Assembly (NCBI RefSeq): GCF_015277775.1
Contig: NZ_CP063849.1
Coordinates: 4,526,001-4,590,000, forward strand
Direction: 5' to 3'
DNA: 64,000 nucleotides
DNA from: Paludibaculum fermentans
Lineage (GTDB): Bacteria > Acidobacteriota > Terriglobia > Bryobacterales > Bryobacteraceae
Translations under genes and position numbers: made by a program
The notes under the pieces: model-generated
Told to the model about the DNA's origin: nothing
Database searches by the model: none
The model's input: the letters and a program-made list of their open reading frames with translations, nothing else
Shown here: piece by piece, positions 50,970 through 61,700 of the stretch
Numbering within the stretch: position 1 is the first letter of the stretch
Layout: each line of letters starts with the position of its first letter

Positions 50970-52421
50970 ATGTTTGCAAACACGCCAATCACGGTCGCAA
51001 AAGGCGACGGCATCGGCCCGGAGATCATGGAGGCCACGCTCCACATCCTGAAGGAGGGCGGCGCCGGGCTGGAGATCGAGGAGATCGAGATTGGTGAGAA
51101 GGTCTACCGGCGCGGCAATTCCGCCGGTATCGAGCAGAGCTCGCTCGACCGCCTCATGCGGACGAAGGTCTTCCTGAAGGCGCCCATCAACACCCCACAA
51201 GGCGGCGGGTTCAAGAGCCTGAACGTCACGACAAGGAAACTGCTGGGGCTGTATGCGAATGTCCGGCCATGCGTCGCTTACGACCCGTACGTACGCACCA
51301 AACACCCCGGCATGGACGTCGTGATTGTCCGTGAGAATGAGGAAGACCTCTACGCGGGCATCGAATACCAGCACACGCCCGACCAGGCGCAGTGCCTGAA
51401 GATCATTACGCGCAGCGGCTGCCAGCGCATTGTCCGCTATGCGTTTGAGTACGCACGGCGCAACGGCAGGAAGAAGGTCTCATGCTTCACGAAGGACAAC
51501 ATCATGAGGCTGACCGACGGCCTGTTCCACAGGGTCTTCGACGAGATCGGACCGGAGTATCCGGAGCTCGAGAGAGAGCACTTGATCGTCGACATCGGCG
51601 CGGCGAAACTGGCGGACACCCCGGAGGTGTTCGACGTGATTGTGATGCCGAACCTCTACGGCGACATTCTCTCGGATGTGGCGGCGCAGATCGCGGGCTC
51701 GGCTGGATTGGCGGGCTCGGCCAACATTGGCGCAAAGTACGCGATGTTTGAGGCGATCCACGGCCCGGCTCCGCGGCGGGCGGGCCAGAATCTGGGGAAC
51801 CCGTCGGGGCTTCTGCTGGGGTCGGTAATGATGCTCGTGCACATTGGTCAGGCCGATGTGGCTGAACGGGTCCACAACGCCTGGCTGCGGACGATAGAGG
51901 ACGGGATCCACACCTACGATATTTTCAAGGACGGCATCAGCCAGGAGAAGGCCGGCACGCAAGAGTTTGCCCACGCCGTCACCGCGCGGCTGGGGCTGCC
52001 GCCGCAACGGCTGAAGCCAGTGCACTACAATACGGCGCCGAGCCTGACGGAGCAACCGCGGACGGAAGCGGCTCCGCCGGGCCGCCGGGAACTGGTGGGC
52101 GTCGATCTCTTTGTACACCACGTGCCGGCCGATCCAAACATCATCGGAAAGCTGATGGAGGCCGTCGCCCCAGATGGGCTGAAACTGGTGATGATCTCCA
52201 ATCGCGGCATGAAGGTCTACCCGGATCCGCTACCGCACACGATTGTGTGCGACAGTTGGCGCTGCCGCTTCCTGAGCTCGACGGACAATCCCGTGATTAC
52301 GCTGAAGCAGGTGATGGACGCGATGGGCCGGGCCGTGGATGCCGGCGCCGACATTCACAAGACTGAGTTCCTCTATAACTACGAAGGAAAGGCTGGCTAC
52401 TCAGTAGGCCAGGGACAGTAG
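50970..52421 (+). CDS. icd: NADP-dependent isocitrate dehydrogenase
   Basis: 483 residues from ATG 50970 (MFANTPITVAKGDGIGPEIM). Isocitrate/isopropylmalate dehydrogenase fold: DVVIVRENEEDLYAGIEYQ, MPNLYGDILSDVAAQIAGS and AMFEAIHGPAPRRAGQN. The extra C-terminal ~140 residues (VGVDLFVHHVPADPNIIGK) match the long Thermus/Rickettsia-type enzymes. Conversion of isocitrate to 2-oxoglutarate in the TCA cycle; cofactor choice is inferred from the subfamily. Confidence 0.92.
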   Translation: MFANTPITVAKGDGIGPEIMEATLHILKEGGAGLEIEEIEIGEKVYRRGNSAGIEQSSLDRLMRTKVFLKAPINTPQGGGFKSLNVTTRKLLGLYANVRPCVAYDPYVRTKHPGMDVVIVRENEEDLYAGIEYQHTPDQAQCLKIITRSGCQRIVRYAFEYARRNGRKKVSCFTKDNIMRLTDGLFHRVFDEIGPEYPELEREHLIVDIGAAKLADTPEVFDVIVMPNLYGDILSDVAAQIAGSAGLAGSANIGAKYAMFEAIHGPAPRRAGQNLGNPSGLLLGSVMMLVHIGQADVAERVHNAWLRTIEDGIHTYDIFKDGISQEKAGTQEFAHAVTARLGLPPQRLKPVHYNTAPSLTEQPRTEAAPPGRRELVGVDLFVHHVPADPNIIGKLMEAVAPDGLKLVMISNRGMKVYPDPLPHTIVCDSWRCRFLSSTDNPVITLKQVMDAMGRAVDAGADIHKTEFLYNYEGKAGYSVGQGQ

Positions 52422-52459
52422 ACGATCCGCTGGAGCGGCCCGGCGCTCTATATTCGTTA

Positions 52460-52498
52460 CACATATATCCATTGCACATATATCCAGTGTGGATATAC
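52460..52498. promoter_or_regulatory. Operator array upstream of the second PadR gene
   Basis: CACATATATCCA is repeated directly at 52460-52471 and 52475-52486 (15-bp period). The second copy forms a perfect dyad with what follows: TATATCCA (52479-52486), GTG, TGGATATA (52490-52497). The array ends 8 bp before the PadR ATG, so a bound dimer would block transcription or translation start. Confidence 0.65.
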
Positions 52499-52506
52499 TG
52501 GAGACG

Positions 52507-52872
52507 ATGCTGCGCAGCCAAGACAGTGACCCGAATTCCCTGCTCCCCTTGCCGGAAGCGACCTTCCACATCCTGATGGCGGTGGCGGGGGAAGACCGTC
52601 ACGGGTACGCCATTATTCAGGATGTGGCGGCCCGCACGGACGGGTCCCTGAAGCTGAGCCCGGGTACGTTGTATCGGTCGATTCAGAGGATGCTGGAACA
52701 GGGCCTGCTGGAAGAGACCAATGAACGGCCTGCTCCGGACCAGGATGACGAGCGCCGGCGCTACTACCGGATCACTGAATTCGGACGGGAGACGGCCAAG
52801 GCCGAGACCCGGCGGCTGACGAACCTGGTGCGTTTGGCAAAGGCCAGCGGCCTGGCTCCCGGGAGGGCGTGA
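52507..52872 (+). CDS. PadR-family transcriptional repressor
   Basis: 121 residues from ATG 52507, which has a TGGAG ribosome site; the upstream GTG at 52489 is rejected because it lies inside the operator palindrome. PadR winged helix: [42 protein letters not shown], then the wing [20 protein letters not shown]. The stop overlaps the permease ATG. This is the second PadR-permease module in the window. Confidence 0.92.
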   Translation: MLRSQDSDPNSLLPLPEATFHILMAVAGEDRHGYAIIQDVAARTDGSLKLSPGTLYRSIQRMLEQGLLEETNERPAPDQDDERRRYYRITEFGRETAKAETRRLTNLVRLAKASGLAPGRA

Positions 52873-55460
52873 TGCGGCTGTACAGTGCATTGCTGCGGCT
52901 GTACCCGAAGTCCTTCCGGCTCGAGTATGGGGCGGAGATGCGTGCCGTGTTTGCGGCGCGTCGTCGAGACGCAGGCTCGCTGCTGGGGGTAGCGGCATTG
53001 TGGCTGGAGACAATCCCCGACGTACTGATGAGCGCGGCGGGCACGCATTGGGATATTGCGCGGCAGGACCTGCGCTATGCGGCCCGGACGCTGCGGCGGG
53101 CGCCGGGCTTCACCCTGACAGCGGTGCTGGTGTCGGCGCTCGGGATCGGCGCCACGACGGCTGCATTCACCCTGATGGATCATGTGCTGCTGCGGCCGCT
53201 GCCCTTCCCCGACCAGGACCGACTGGTGAAGCTGTGGGAGAACCACACCATCAACGGCAACTTCTGGGACATTGCTCCGGCCAACTATCGTGACTGGAAG
53301 CAAGCGAGCAAGTCCTTCGAGAGCATGGGCGCCTACCGGGCGCAGGCGGTGGACCTGGTGGGACAAGGCGAGCCTATCCGGTTGGAAGGCGCTTCGGTGA
53401 CGTGGGAGGTGTTCCCCCTGCTCGGCGTGCAGCCCCTGATGGGGCGGTTCTTCCAGCAGAGCGACGACACTACTGGCGCGTTGGGTACGGTGGTGCTGAG
53501 CCATGCGCTCTGGCAAGGGCAGTTCGGCGGTGACGCCGGCGTGATCGGGCGGAAGGTCTCGCTGGACGGAGCACCATACACGGTGATCGGAGTCATGCCG
53601 CGCGGCTTCTATCTGCCAGCCCGCGACGCGCTGTTCTGGACCGCAATGCGCTTTGAGCCGGAAGACTTCCAAGACCGGGAGAATACCTATGTTTACGGAT
53701 TGGCCAAGCTCAGGCCCAGTGTCAGCGTGCGGCAGGCGCAGGTGGAGCTGTCGGGCATCAGTGGACAGTTGGCGCGTGAGTATCCAAAACAGTTGGCGAA
53801 CATCGGCGCGAAGGTGCTGCCGATGCGGGACCAGGTGTCCGACCGTTCCGTGATGATGTTGCGGACGCTGCTGGGCGCAGCTTTCTGCGTGCTGCTGGTG
53901 GCGTGCACCAACCTCGCCAATCTGCTGATCGCACGGTCGATGGGCCGCCGGAAGGAACTAGCGGTACGGACGGCCATGGGCGCGGGCCGCGAACGGCTGG
54001 TACGGCAGATGCTGACTGAGAGCTTGCTGCTTTCACTGGCGGGCGGCGGCTTGGGTGTATTGTTCGGAATCACGGCCCTGCCGCTGCTGTCGCGGCTGGT
54101 GCCCAATTCGCTGCCGATCGCGGAAGTGCCGAGTGTCGATCTACGGGTGCTGGGCGTTGCCGCCCTGCTGACGCTGCTCACCGGCCTTGCGTTCGGCCTT
54201 GCGCCGGCGCTGCGGCTGAGCCGGCGCGAAGACTCGAACGATCTGCGCGAAGGAAGCCGGTCCGGCGTAGGAGGCCGCAAGGAGCGACTGCGGTCCACCC
54301 TGGTGGTGGTGGAGGTGGCGGGGTCCATTGTGCTGCTGGTTTCGTCCGGCCTGCTGATGCGGGCTCTCTGGCGCGTGCAGGCAACGGATCCGGGCTTTCG
54401 TGCGGAGAACGTGCTCACTCTGCGTACCGCGCTGCCGATGCCGAGGTATCGAAGCCGGGCGGCACGGGAGGAGTTCTACACGCGGGTTCTGGGTGCGGTG
54501 CGGCAGACGCCCGGCGTGACCGGGGCGGCGTATACCAGCTTCCTGCCGATTGTGCTGCGTGGCGGAGTCTGGCCCGTGGAGATTGCCGGGCGCCTGCAGG
54601 ACGGAGCCAACCGGTTGAACGCCAGCCTGCGGTTTGTCACACCGGGCTTCTTCTCGGCCATGCAGATTCCGCTGCGCCTGGGCCGGGATGTTTCGGAGCA
54701 GGACCGCTTCGACAGGCCCTTCGTGGCGGTGGTGAGCGCCTCGTTCGTGCGCCGCTATTTCGCGGGTGAGAATCCGATCGGCCGGCACTTCCAGTTCGGA
54801 AACCACGACAGGGAGATCGTCGGCGTGGTGGGGGATGTGCGGGTGCGCGGGCTGGAGCAGGAGAGCGAACCGCAGGTTTACCTCTCGTACTACCAGCATG
54901 ACCAGGTGTCCACCTGGTATGCGCCCAAAGACCTGGTGGTGCGCTCGACCCTGCCGACGGAGGCGCTGGCGAACACGCTGCGGCGCATCATCCGTGAGGT
55001 GAATCCGGAACAGTCGGTCTCGGACGTGCAGACCTTGACCGAGGTGGTGGAGACGCAGACATCGTCACGCGCCGTCCAATTGCGGGTACTGGGGGCATTT
55101 GCGCTGGTTTCGTTCCTGCTCGCGGCGATCGGTATCCACGGACTGCTGGCTTTCAACGTCTCGAGCAGGATGCAGGAAATTGGCGTCCGCATGGCGTTGG
55201 GGGCGCGGTCCAGTGATATCGGCCGGATGATCCTGAGGCAAGGCGCCGAACTGGCCGCCGTTGGCGTTGTGTTCGGCGTGTCGCTGGCCTATGGCGCGGG
55301 CCTGCTGCTGCGGTCGCTGCTGTCGGGGGTGGAACCGGGCGACGGACCCACGATGCTGGCCGCGGTGGGGCTGGCCGCGCTGATGACGATAGGGTCTGGC
55401 GCGATTCCGGCATGGCGGGCTGCCCGGGTGGATCCGACGATGGCGATCCGGGCGGAGTAG
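52869..55460 (+). CDS. Acidobacterial duplicated orphan permease (ADOP), MacB/FtsX type
   Basis: 863 residues. Prefix region with [21 protein letters not shown] and an extra hydrophobic stretch, different from the prefix of the 5532 gene. Then the first MacB core ([20 protein letters not shown]), an FtsX unit ([23 protein letters not shown] in sections), the second core, and the second FtsX unit ending [16 protein letters not shown]. No ATPase is adjacent. Plasma membrane. Substrate unknown. Confidence 0.9.
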   Translation: MMRLYSALLRLYPKSFRLEYGAEMRAVFAARRRDAGSLLGVAALWLETIPDVLMSAAGTHWDIARQDLRYAARTLRRAPGFTLTAVLVSALGIGATTAAFTLMDHVLLRPLPFPDQDRLVKLWENHTINGNFWDIAPANYRDWKQASKSFESMGAYRAQAVDLVGQGEPIRLEGASVTWEVFPLLGVQPLMGRFFQQSDDTTGALGTVVLSHALWQGQFGGDAGVIGRKVSLDGAPYTVIGVMPRGFYLPARDALFWTAMRFEPEDFQDRENTYVYGLAKLRPSVSVRQAQVELSGISGQLAREYPKQLANIGAKVLPMRDQVSDRSVMMLRTLLGAAFCVLLVACTNLANLLIARSMGRRKELAVRTAMGAGRERLVRQMLTESLLLSLAGGGLGVLFGITALPLLSRLVPNSLPIAEVPSVDLRVLGVAALLTLLTGLAFGLAPALRLSRREDSNDLREGSRSGVGGRKERLRSTLVVVEVAGSIVLLVSSGLLMRALWRVQATDPGFRAENVLTLRTALPMPRYRSRAAREEFYTRVLGAVRQTPGVTGAAYTSFLPIVLRGGVWPVEIAGRLQDGANRLNASLRFVTPGFFSAMQIPLRLGRDVSEQDRFDRPFVAVVSASFVRRYFAGENPIGRHFQFGNHDREIVGVVGDVRVRGLEQESEPQVYLSYYQHDQVSTWYAPKDLVVRSTLPTEALANTLRRIIREVNPEQSVSDVQTLTEVVETQTSSRAVQLRVLGAFALVSFLLAAIGIHGLLAFNVSSRMQEIGVRMALGARSSDIGRMILRQGAELAAVGVVFGVSLAYGAGLLLRSLLSGVEPGDGPTMLAAVGLAALMTIGSGAIPAWRAARVDPTMAIRAE

Positions 55461-55463
55461 ACG

Positions 55464-56876
55464 CTACGGCGCACTCCGCCGGCGCAGGCCAGAGGCGAGG
55501 CTGGCAACCAGGAGCACGGCGAGCACCCCGATGAACCAATCGCCCCAGCGCGTGTAGAGCGTGGGTTGGGCCTGCAGGCCAACAGGGGCCAGCAGCGTGG
55601 AGAACGGGGCCGCATTGCTGTGGCGTTCCGTGCGCACACGGCCACGGGTGTCGAGCAGCGTCATGCGGCCCTGCTTCGCCAGGCGCGCGATGTGGAAGCC
55701 ATTCTCGACACCGCGCATGAAGGCCATGCGGCTATGGAGCCAGTCGTCGACGACGAAGTCCCAGGCGGGCACAAGGAGCAGGCCGACGCCCTCGCGGCCA
55801 TAGCGCCGGGCCAGCGGGACGAAGTCCATGTCGCGGCAGATCTCGATTCCGAGGGTGGAGCGGGGATCGCGCAGGATGGCCATTTCAGTACCGGGACGGG
55901 TTCGATCCTCCAGAACGGGCACGAGGTGATGCTTCCAGTAAGTGGCCTCCAGGCGGCCCGTGGCGTCATAGAGACGGGCTTCGTTGCGGCGGCCTTCGGG
56001 TAGCGGATGAATGATAGGCACCAGGATGCGGGCGTTGGCGGCGCGGGCTGCCTGGCCGAAGAGCTGGTCCAGCTCTTCGATGTGATCCGGCGTGACCACG
56101 GCGGCCATCTCCGGCAGCAGGATGATGCGAGCGCCGCGGCGGCCCAGCTTCACGGCCTCTTCGGCGTACTGCCTCAACAGGCGGCTGGCCTCACCGGGCT
56201 TCTCCGGGAGCAGGTTCTCTTTGAGATCCGAGACCACCATGCCGACCACGACGGTGGGGTCGTCGTCGCTATCCCCGCCCAGGCGGGCGATGCCGAAGCC
56301 AAAGACCGCGACCAGCACCGCGGCTGTCACGGCCAGGAGAGCCCGATTCGCGCGCGTGGTGACGGCTGCCGCTGCCGACGCGGGGATGAACATGACGATG
56401 AACGTGATGCCGGACATCCCGGTGACGGATGCGAGTTGCAGCAGGGGCAGGCAGTCCATTTGCGTGTAGGCGAGGTCGCCGTAGCTGCCGCCCGAGTACT
56501 CGATCAGGTATTGGCATAGGGTCCAGAAGCTGGCGAATGCTGCTGCCGCGGCCAGCGCATGTCCACGCAGGAGCAGAAACCGATAGAGCAACACAGCAAG
56601 CCCAAAGAGAGCGGCCGGCGCTGTTACGGCCAGGGTGATGATCGGGTACGGGATCTGTACGATGCGGTAGTAGCTCACCAGGTTGAGGTGCCCGATGGCC
56701 CAGGCCAGAAACGCGGCGCCCAGAAGTGGCAGGGCTTTCAGCCGCTGGGCCAGCAGCAGCACCGGAAGGGGCGCCAGCCACATCAGCCACCACACAGGGT
56801 GCAAGGAGTCGGCGAAGAAAATGGCGGCAGCCGAGAGGGCCACCGCGGAGAGGGCGGCGACAGCAGGTTTCAACAC
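55464..56876 (-). CDS. Lnt-like apolipoprotein N-acyltransferase / membrane nitrilase
   Basis: 470 residues. About seven N-terminal transmembrane helices (residues 5-195), then a carbon-nitrogen hydrolase domain with the catalytic triad Glu256 (LLPEMAAV), Lys315 (YWKHHLVPV) and Cys347 (GIEICRDMDF), and a final helix (WFIGVLAVLLVASLAS). Layout equals Lnt, which N-acylates lipoproteins, but the sequence is divergent and the gene follows a TetR regulator it overlaps by 7 bp, so it may be a specialised, inducible paralogue. Confidence 0.85.
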   Translation of the reverse strand: MLKPAVAALSAVALSAAAIFFADSLHPVWWLMWLAPLPVLLLAQRLKALPLLGAAFLAWAIGHLNLVSYYRIVQIPYPIITLAVTAPAALFGLAVLLYRFLLLRGHALAAAAAFASFWTLCQYLIEYSGGSYGDLAYTQMDCLPLLQLASVTGMSGITFIVMFIPASAAAAVTTRANRALLAVTAAVLVAVFGFGIARLGGDSDDDPTVVVGMVVSDLKENLLPEKPGEASRLLRQYAEEAVKLGRRGARIILLPEMAAVVTPDHIEELDQLFGQAARAANARILVPIIHPLPEGRRNEARLYDATGRLEATYWKHHLVPVLEDRTRPGTEMAILRDPRSTLGIEICRDMDFVPLARRYGREGVGLLLVPAWDFVVDDWLHSRMAFMRGVENGFHIARLAKQGRMTLLDTRGRVRTERHSNAAPFSTLLAPVGLQAQPTLYTRWGDWFIGVLAVLLVASLASGLRRRSAP

Positions 56877-57472
56877 GGTGCGCCTTCCTGGGCTCGAAGC
56901 CCGTCCAGCATTCGTTTCAGGGCGCGATGTACCAGTTCGCGAAACTGTGGTTCGTCCAGGTGGAAGCGTCCGGCCCGGTAGAGGGTAATGTAGCCGTGGG
57001 CGAGCGACCAGAGTTGGAGGGCGACTTCCCAGGGATCGTCCTGCATCAGCTGGCCCTCGGCCATGGCCCTGCTGACGAGGTCGGCGATGGGCGTCAGGGT
57101 GGGAGACTGGCGGGCGCGGAAGTCGTCAGGGAAACGGCGGGCGCCTTCGCGAGGTTTGCAGAAGACGTGATCGAAGACGCGGGCGCGGGTGAAGGCGTAG
57201 TCGAGGTAGCCATCCATGCAGTGCAGGATCTGTGTCCGGAGCGAACCACGGTGGCCGCGCGCGTGGATGAAGTCGAGGAGTTTGTCGAACTCCGAATCGG
57301 TGATCTGGCGGAGCAGCGTTTCGCGGGAGTCGAAGTGGTGATAGATCGCCATGGGGGTAATGCCCACGGCGGAGGCCACTTTGCGCATGGTGACGGCATC
57401 GGGGCCGTCGTTCTCCAGGAGCTCGAGCGCTACGGATGAGATGCGCGCCTTCAGGTCAGACGGTACAGGCAC
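56870..57472 (-). CDS. TetR/AcrR-family regulator, probably leaderless
   Basis: 200 residues. N-terminal HTH: ISSVALELLENDGPDAVTMRKVASAVG in sections, ITPMAIYHHFDSRETLLRQI. The TetR_C-type effector domain includes PWEVALQLWSLAHGYITLYRAG. The only suitable start is GTG at 57472, with an in-frame stop immediately upstream and no room for a ribosome site, because the operator abuts it. A leaderless mRNA is likely. It overlaps the Lnt-like gene by 7 bp. Confidence 0.88.
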   Translation of the reverse strand: MPVPSDLKARISSVALELLENDGPDAVTMRKVASAVGITPMAIYHHFDSRETLLRQITDSEFDKLLDFIHARGHRGSLRTQILHCMDGYLDYAFTRARVFDHVFCKPREGARRFPDDFRARQSPTLTPIADLVSRAMAEGQLMQDDPWEVALQLWSLAHGYITLYRAGRFHLDEPQFRELVHRALKRMLDGLRAQEGAPC

Positions 57473-57508
57473 CTATACAGCGTATAGCGATTCCTATACG
57501 CTGTATAG
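57473..57508. promoter_or_regulatory. Tandem palindromic TetR operator
   Basis: CTATACAGCGTATAG (57473-57487) and CTATACGCTGTATAG (57494-57508) are perfect reverse complements, 6 bp apart. Each is itself a dyad, CTATAC-N3-GTATAG. The dyad centres are 21 bp apart, two helical turns, so two dimers would bind the same DNA face. On the minus strand TTTACT and TATAC elements overlap the site, fitting repression of a leaderless tetR-lnt transcript. Confidence 0.8.
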
Positions 57509-57534
57509 TAAATTCTTCCACTGCGAGGAAAGAA

Positions 57535-58617
57535 TCAGAGCGGGTCGACCACAGCCTCGATGATGCGGAGGCTGCGTTTCGGCGTTTCTCCGTCCAGCTC
57601 TTCCTTCTCGAACGCGTCGAGTACGTCCAGCCCCTCGATGACGCGGCCGAAGATGGTGTACTTGCCGTCGAGGTGCGGAGCCGGGGCGAGCATCAGGAAG
57701 AACGACGTGGTGGCGGAGTCGGGATCGTCGGTGCGGGCCATGGAGAGGATGCCGCGCTCGTGTTTCAGGTCCTGGCGAAACTCGCCCTTGACGGGCCGGA
57801 CCCAGCGGTCGGCCGGATGCGTCGGGTTTGGTTCGCGCTTGTCGCCCATGCCGCCCTGCGCCACGAAGCCTTTGATGACGCGGTGGAAGGCGGTTCCGTT
57901 GTACCAGCCGGTATCGACCAGCTTGAGGAAGTTGCGCACATGGTTGGGCGCCCAGTCTGGCTCCAGCTTGATCTTCATGGTGCCGAGGGTGGTCTTCATG
58001 GTCACGGTGCGGCGGAGCTGCTCGACGGTGGCGTCCACAAACGGCTCAGTCTTCTTCTTCTCGATGGTGACCTTCAGGATGCGGACGGGCTCGACGGCGA
58101 TGCCGCTGCCGTCCACTTTCGACTGTGAGATCTTTTCGACGACATCCATGCCCTCGGTGACGCGGCCAAAGGTGGAGTACTGCCCGTCGAGCGGCGGCTG
58201 CGCCTGGACGCAGATGAAGAACTGGCTGCCGTCGCTGTTCTTCTGGTTCGGGATGCGGACGGTGGAGACGGTGCCGCGCTCGTGCTTCATGTCGCTGAAC
58301 TCGTCGGCCTGCAGTTTGAGGCCGCCGGTGCCCCACAGGGCGCGCGCGCTCTTGGGGTCCTTGAGTAGCGGATCGCCGCCCTGGATGATGCCGTAGGAGA
58401 TGGTGCGGTGGAAGGCTCCGCCATCGTAATAGCCCTGGCGGGCCCACTTCAGGAAGTTCTCGACGTGCTTGGGCGCCTTGTCGGGCGCGAACTCAAAGCG
58501 GATCGTCCCGGCGCTGGTCGAGATGACCGCCTCCAGATCGGCCGCGTTGGATTGGGCGGCGGCCATGAAGGGGACGAGGGCAAAGATGGGGAGAAGAACA
58601 AGGCGGCTGGAACACAT
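57535..58617 (-). CDS. Peptidyl-prolyl isomerase with two cyclophilin domains, exported
   Basis: 360 residues from ATG 58617, giving the signal peptide SRLVLLPIFALVPFMAAAQ. Two cyclophilin-type domains in tandem: the first (~residues 25-190) with YYDGGAFHRTISYGIIQGGDP and GSQFFICVQAQPPLDGQYSTFG; the second (~200-360) with WYNGTAFHRVIKGFVAQGG and TTSFFLMLAPAPHLDGKYTIFG. The second keeps the FHR-x6-QGG core. A periplasmic folding catalyst. The first core has ISYG in place of the usual VIPGF. Confidence 0.9.
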   Translation of the reverse strand: MCSSRLVLLPIFALVPFMAAAQSNAADLEAVISTSAGTIRFEFAPDKAPKHVENFLKWARQGYYDGGAFHRTISYGIIQGGDPLLKDPKSARALWGTGGLKLQADEFSDMKHERGTVSTVRIPNQKNSDGSQFFICVQAQPPLDGQYSTFGRVTEGMDVVEKISQSKVDGSGIAVEPVRILKVTIEKKKTEPFVDATVEQLRRTVTMKTTLGTMKIKLEPDWAPNHVRNFLKLVDTGWYNGTAFHRVIKGFVAQGGMGDKREPNPTHPADRWVRPVKGEFRQDLKHERGILSMARTDDPDSATTSFFLMLAPAPHLDGKYTIFGRVIEGLDVLDAFEKEELDGETPKRSLRIIEAVVDPL

Positions 58618-58707
58618 CTCAAGATCATCGTAGCCCCAGAGGGGCCGTCCGGTCATCCGGGCGTCCCCCACGAGCGGCGCTCGCTGCAATATCGTAGAGG
58701 GAAGCCG

Positions 58708-61700
58708 ATGACGCATCATTTCTGGGAACGCCTGCTATTCGCCTGCCTTGCCGCAGGTCTGGGCCTGCAAGGGCAACCGGCCTCGCTGCCGGTAGTGCAG
58801 AGCCGCACGGGTCCGATCCGAACGGAAACGGTGACACTGTCGGAACTCACTCCGGCCAGCCAGTACAGCCTGCTCTATTCGGTGGCCTCGTTGAGCGGGT
58901 TGGGGCCGGACGCGCGGCTGACCGTGCAGGTGACCCAGGGCGATTCCGTGTTGGCGGAGAAAGTCCTGCATGCGGGCGACGCCGATTTCTACACGCAGTT
59001 CCGGGTGCCGAGGGCGGGCAAGGCGGAAGTGCGTGTCTCGAACTCGGGGGCGTCGGGCCAGTTCCGATTGACCGTCAACCGCTGGCCGCTGAGCGACTCA
59101 GTGCGACGTGGACCCAGCCACCGCTGGCAGGACGCGATGGAGATGACGCTGGGCAAGACGGTGTTCGCTTCCGGCGACGATGCGCCGTACATCCCGCTGC
59201 CGGGCACGCCACGAACAGCCATTGTCGAGGATCCGGCGCGCACGGACTGGTATCAGTTCCATTTCGCAGGCTCGGCTCCCAAACTGGTGTTCTTTCAGAT
59301 CGAACTGATGGAACGCGACCAGGTACCGGTGAACGTCGCGGTTTACCGGTTGGTTGGCGGAAAGCTGGAAGAGCACTTCCAGGGGGAGGATCCGGTCTCG
59401 CTGCCGCACGAAGTGCAGGCGCTGCCGGGCAACAAATTCATCCCTCGCATTCTGCGCGAGGCGGGCGAATATTACGTGGCCGTGCGGGCCGCGCATCCGG
59501 AGTACAAGCTGCGGACGCGGCTGTACGACCCGGCGCCGTACAAGGATCCGCAGGTGGCTGTGCGGACGGGCGTCGATTACATCCTGGCGGCAGGTGATTC
59601 ATGGCATGCGAACACTCCGCGGCGCGGCGGGACGCTGGATCGCGTGAGCGCAGTGCATCAGGAGACTTCCCTGTGCGTGGCGTGCCACGCGACGCACTTC
59701 TCGCAGCGCGCGCAGTTGTATGCGACACGCAACGGGTATCCCGTGGTGCAGCGGCAACAACTGCAGTTCCTCTCGGAGCGGTTCTACAACAACCCGCGGC
59801 CCTTTTATGGATTCGAGCAGGAAGGCGCGGTGTGGGCGCGCATGATCTCAGCGCCCGCTAATGTACTCGGTCGCATGTCGCACCTGATGGACCTCTTCGA
59901 GGATCAGATCACCGGCGAGCGGCGCGAGAAGTTCCACCAGGGCATTGCGAAGTATCTGGACCTTTACTACGCCGGGCGCGACAAGCTGCCGGGCGACGAG
60001 ACCAACGGCAACACTCCGCTGGTGAGCGCGCACGAAGTGGCGTGGTACGCCTGGACCGAGACCCACGACGGGCGGCTGCCGGAGATGGTGGCGCGCGGCG
60101 AGGTCAAGAACATGGTGGACCTCTGCTACCAGACGCTGGCGCTGGCCGAGATGGACAAGGTGCGGTATGAGCAGCAGATTGCCGGCAACGCCAAACGCAT
60201 CCTCTCGCTGCAGCGTCCGGGCGGCCAGTGGGCGATGAACTTCCCCGCCGGGCAGCCCGAGGTGGAGTTCCAGACCGGCCATGCCTTATGGGCGTTGCAC
60301 GCGGCGGGTATCCCGGCAGACCATCCGCAGGTGGCGAAGGCCATCGCTTATCTGCTGGGGCGGCAGCAGCCGTGGGGCGGCTGGTTGGATCCGCTGCAAT
60401 CGTATGAAAACTTTCGCACGCCGTTTAGGGAATCCCAGATGGCGATCCTGGCGTTGAGCGCGTACTTCCCCCAGGCGAACCGGCCGAAGGGCTGGAATTC
60501 GCCGGTGATCCGCGCGCTGTCCAGTGATCCGGCGCAATTGCTGGCGCAGTTGGATGAGGTATGGGACAGGCCGTCCGCGGCTGTCCTGGCGGGCATCGAG
60601 GCGGCCACGAAGTCGAATGATGCGCTGATCAGGCAGGCGGCGGTGGAGGCATTGGGACGGCTGGGGCAAGCCGTGGATCCATCGCTGCTGGGGGATCCGA
60701 GCAAGATGGTTCAGCGAACAGCGGCCTGGACGATTCGACAGTCGTACCGGTCAAAGCCGGATGTCGCCGTGACGCCGGTGCTGACGGCGCTGGCCAGCAG
60801 GGATGACCGCATGCGATGGGGCGGCGTGCGTGTCTTCGCGGCGCACTTCTCGACGCTGGCCACCCGGGCTCCGTTGGCGGCCGCGCTGGAGAAGTTGATG
60901 AATGATCCAGTGCCGGTGATCCGCATGGATGCAGTGAAGGCGCTGTGGCAATTCTGGTTCTGGAATGCGGATCCTGGTGTGCGATCCGGGATCGAAGACG
61001 CCACGCTGCAGGCTCTGGGGCAACCGCAGCATCCATGGGTCGCACAAAACCTGCGGCACGCTGTGTACAACCTGGCCGATGAAAATATTCGCTATCTGTA
61101 CAACAACTGGGTGCCGCTGCTGGGCCGGCCGGAGGATCGCGACCAGGCGATCCGCGGACGGCTGGCGGTGGAATCGCAACTGGCGGCCAAGTTCGCCACG
61201 TTGCTGGAGCAAGGATCCGAACCAGCGAAGGAGGAACTGTTGCGGGCGTTGACGGAGCAGCCGCTGCGGCGCGCGGATATCTATGACTTAAAGGCGGACC
61301 TCAGCATGCAGGCGCCGCTGGTGTACAACCGTATCGGCAATGACATTGAGCAGATCGCGTTCTTCGGTGACAGCGCCGAGAGGTTTGCGGCCGCCCTGAA
61401 GCCACTGCTCTCGTCGCGGGACGGCGAGATGCGAGCCATGGCGTCGCGCGCGGTGTACCTGGTGCGATCTACACGGTTTGGGGACGTGAACCGGTTGGCC
61501 GGCGAGACGGGCGAGCAGGTGAAGTTCGTCACCGCAAAGGTAGAGCAGATGCCGGAGGGAGCCGAAGTGGCGCGTGCGTTGAAGCCTCCGCCGGTGACCG
61601 TGGCGGCGAAGAGCACAGGACCCAGGCCGGCGGTGAAGGTCAAGTTGGATGAGGCGTATTTCCGCGGCTACGTGCAGCCGATTCTGGAGAAGCGCGGCAA

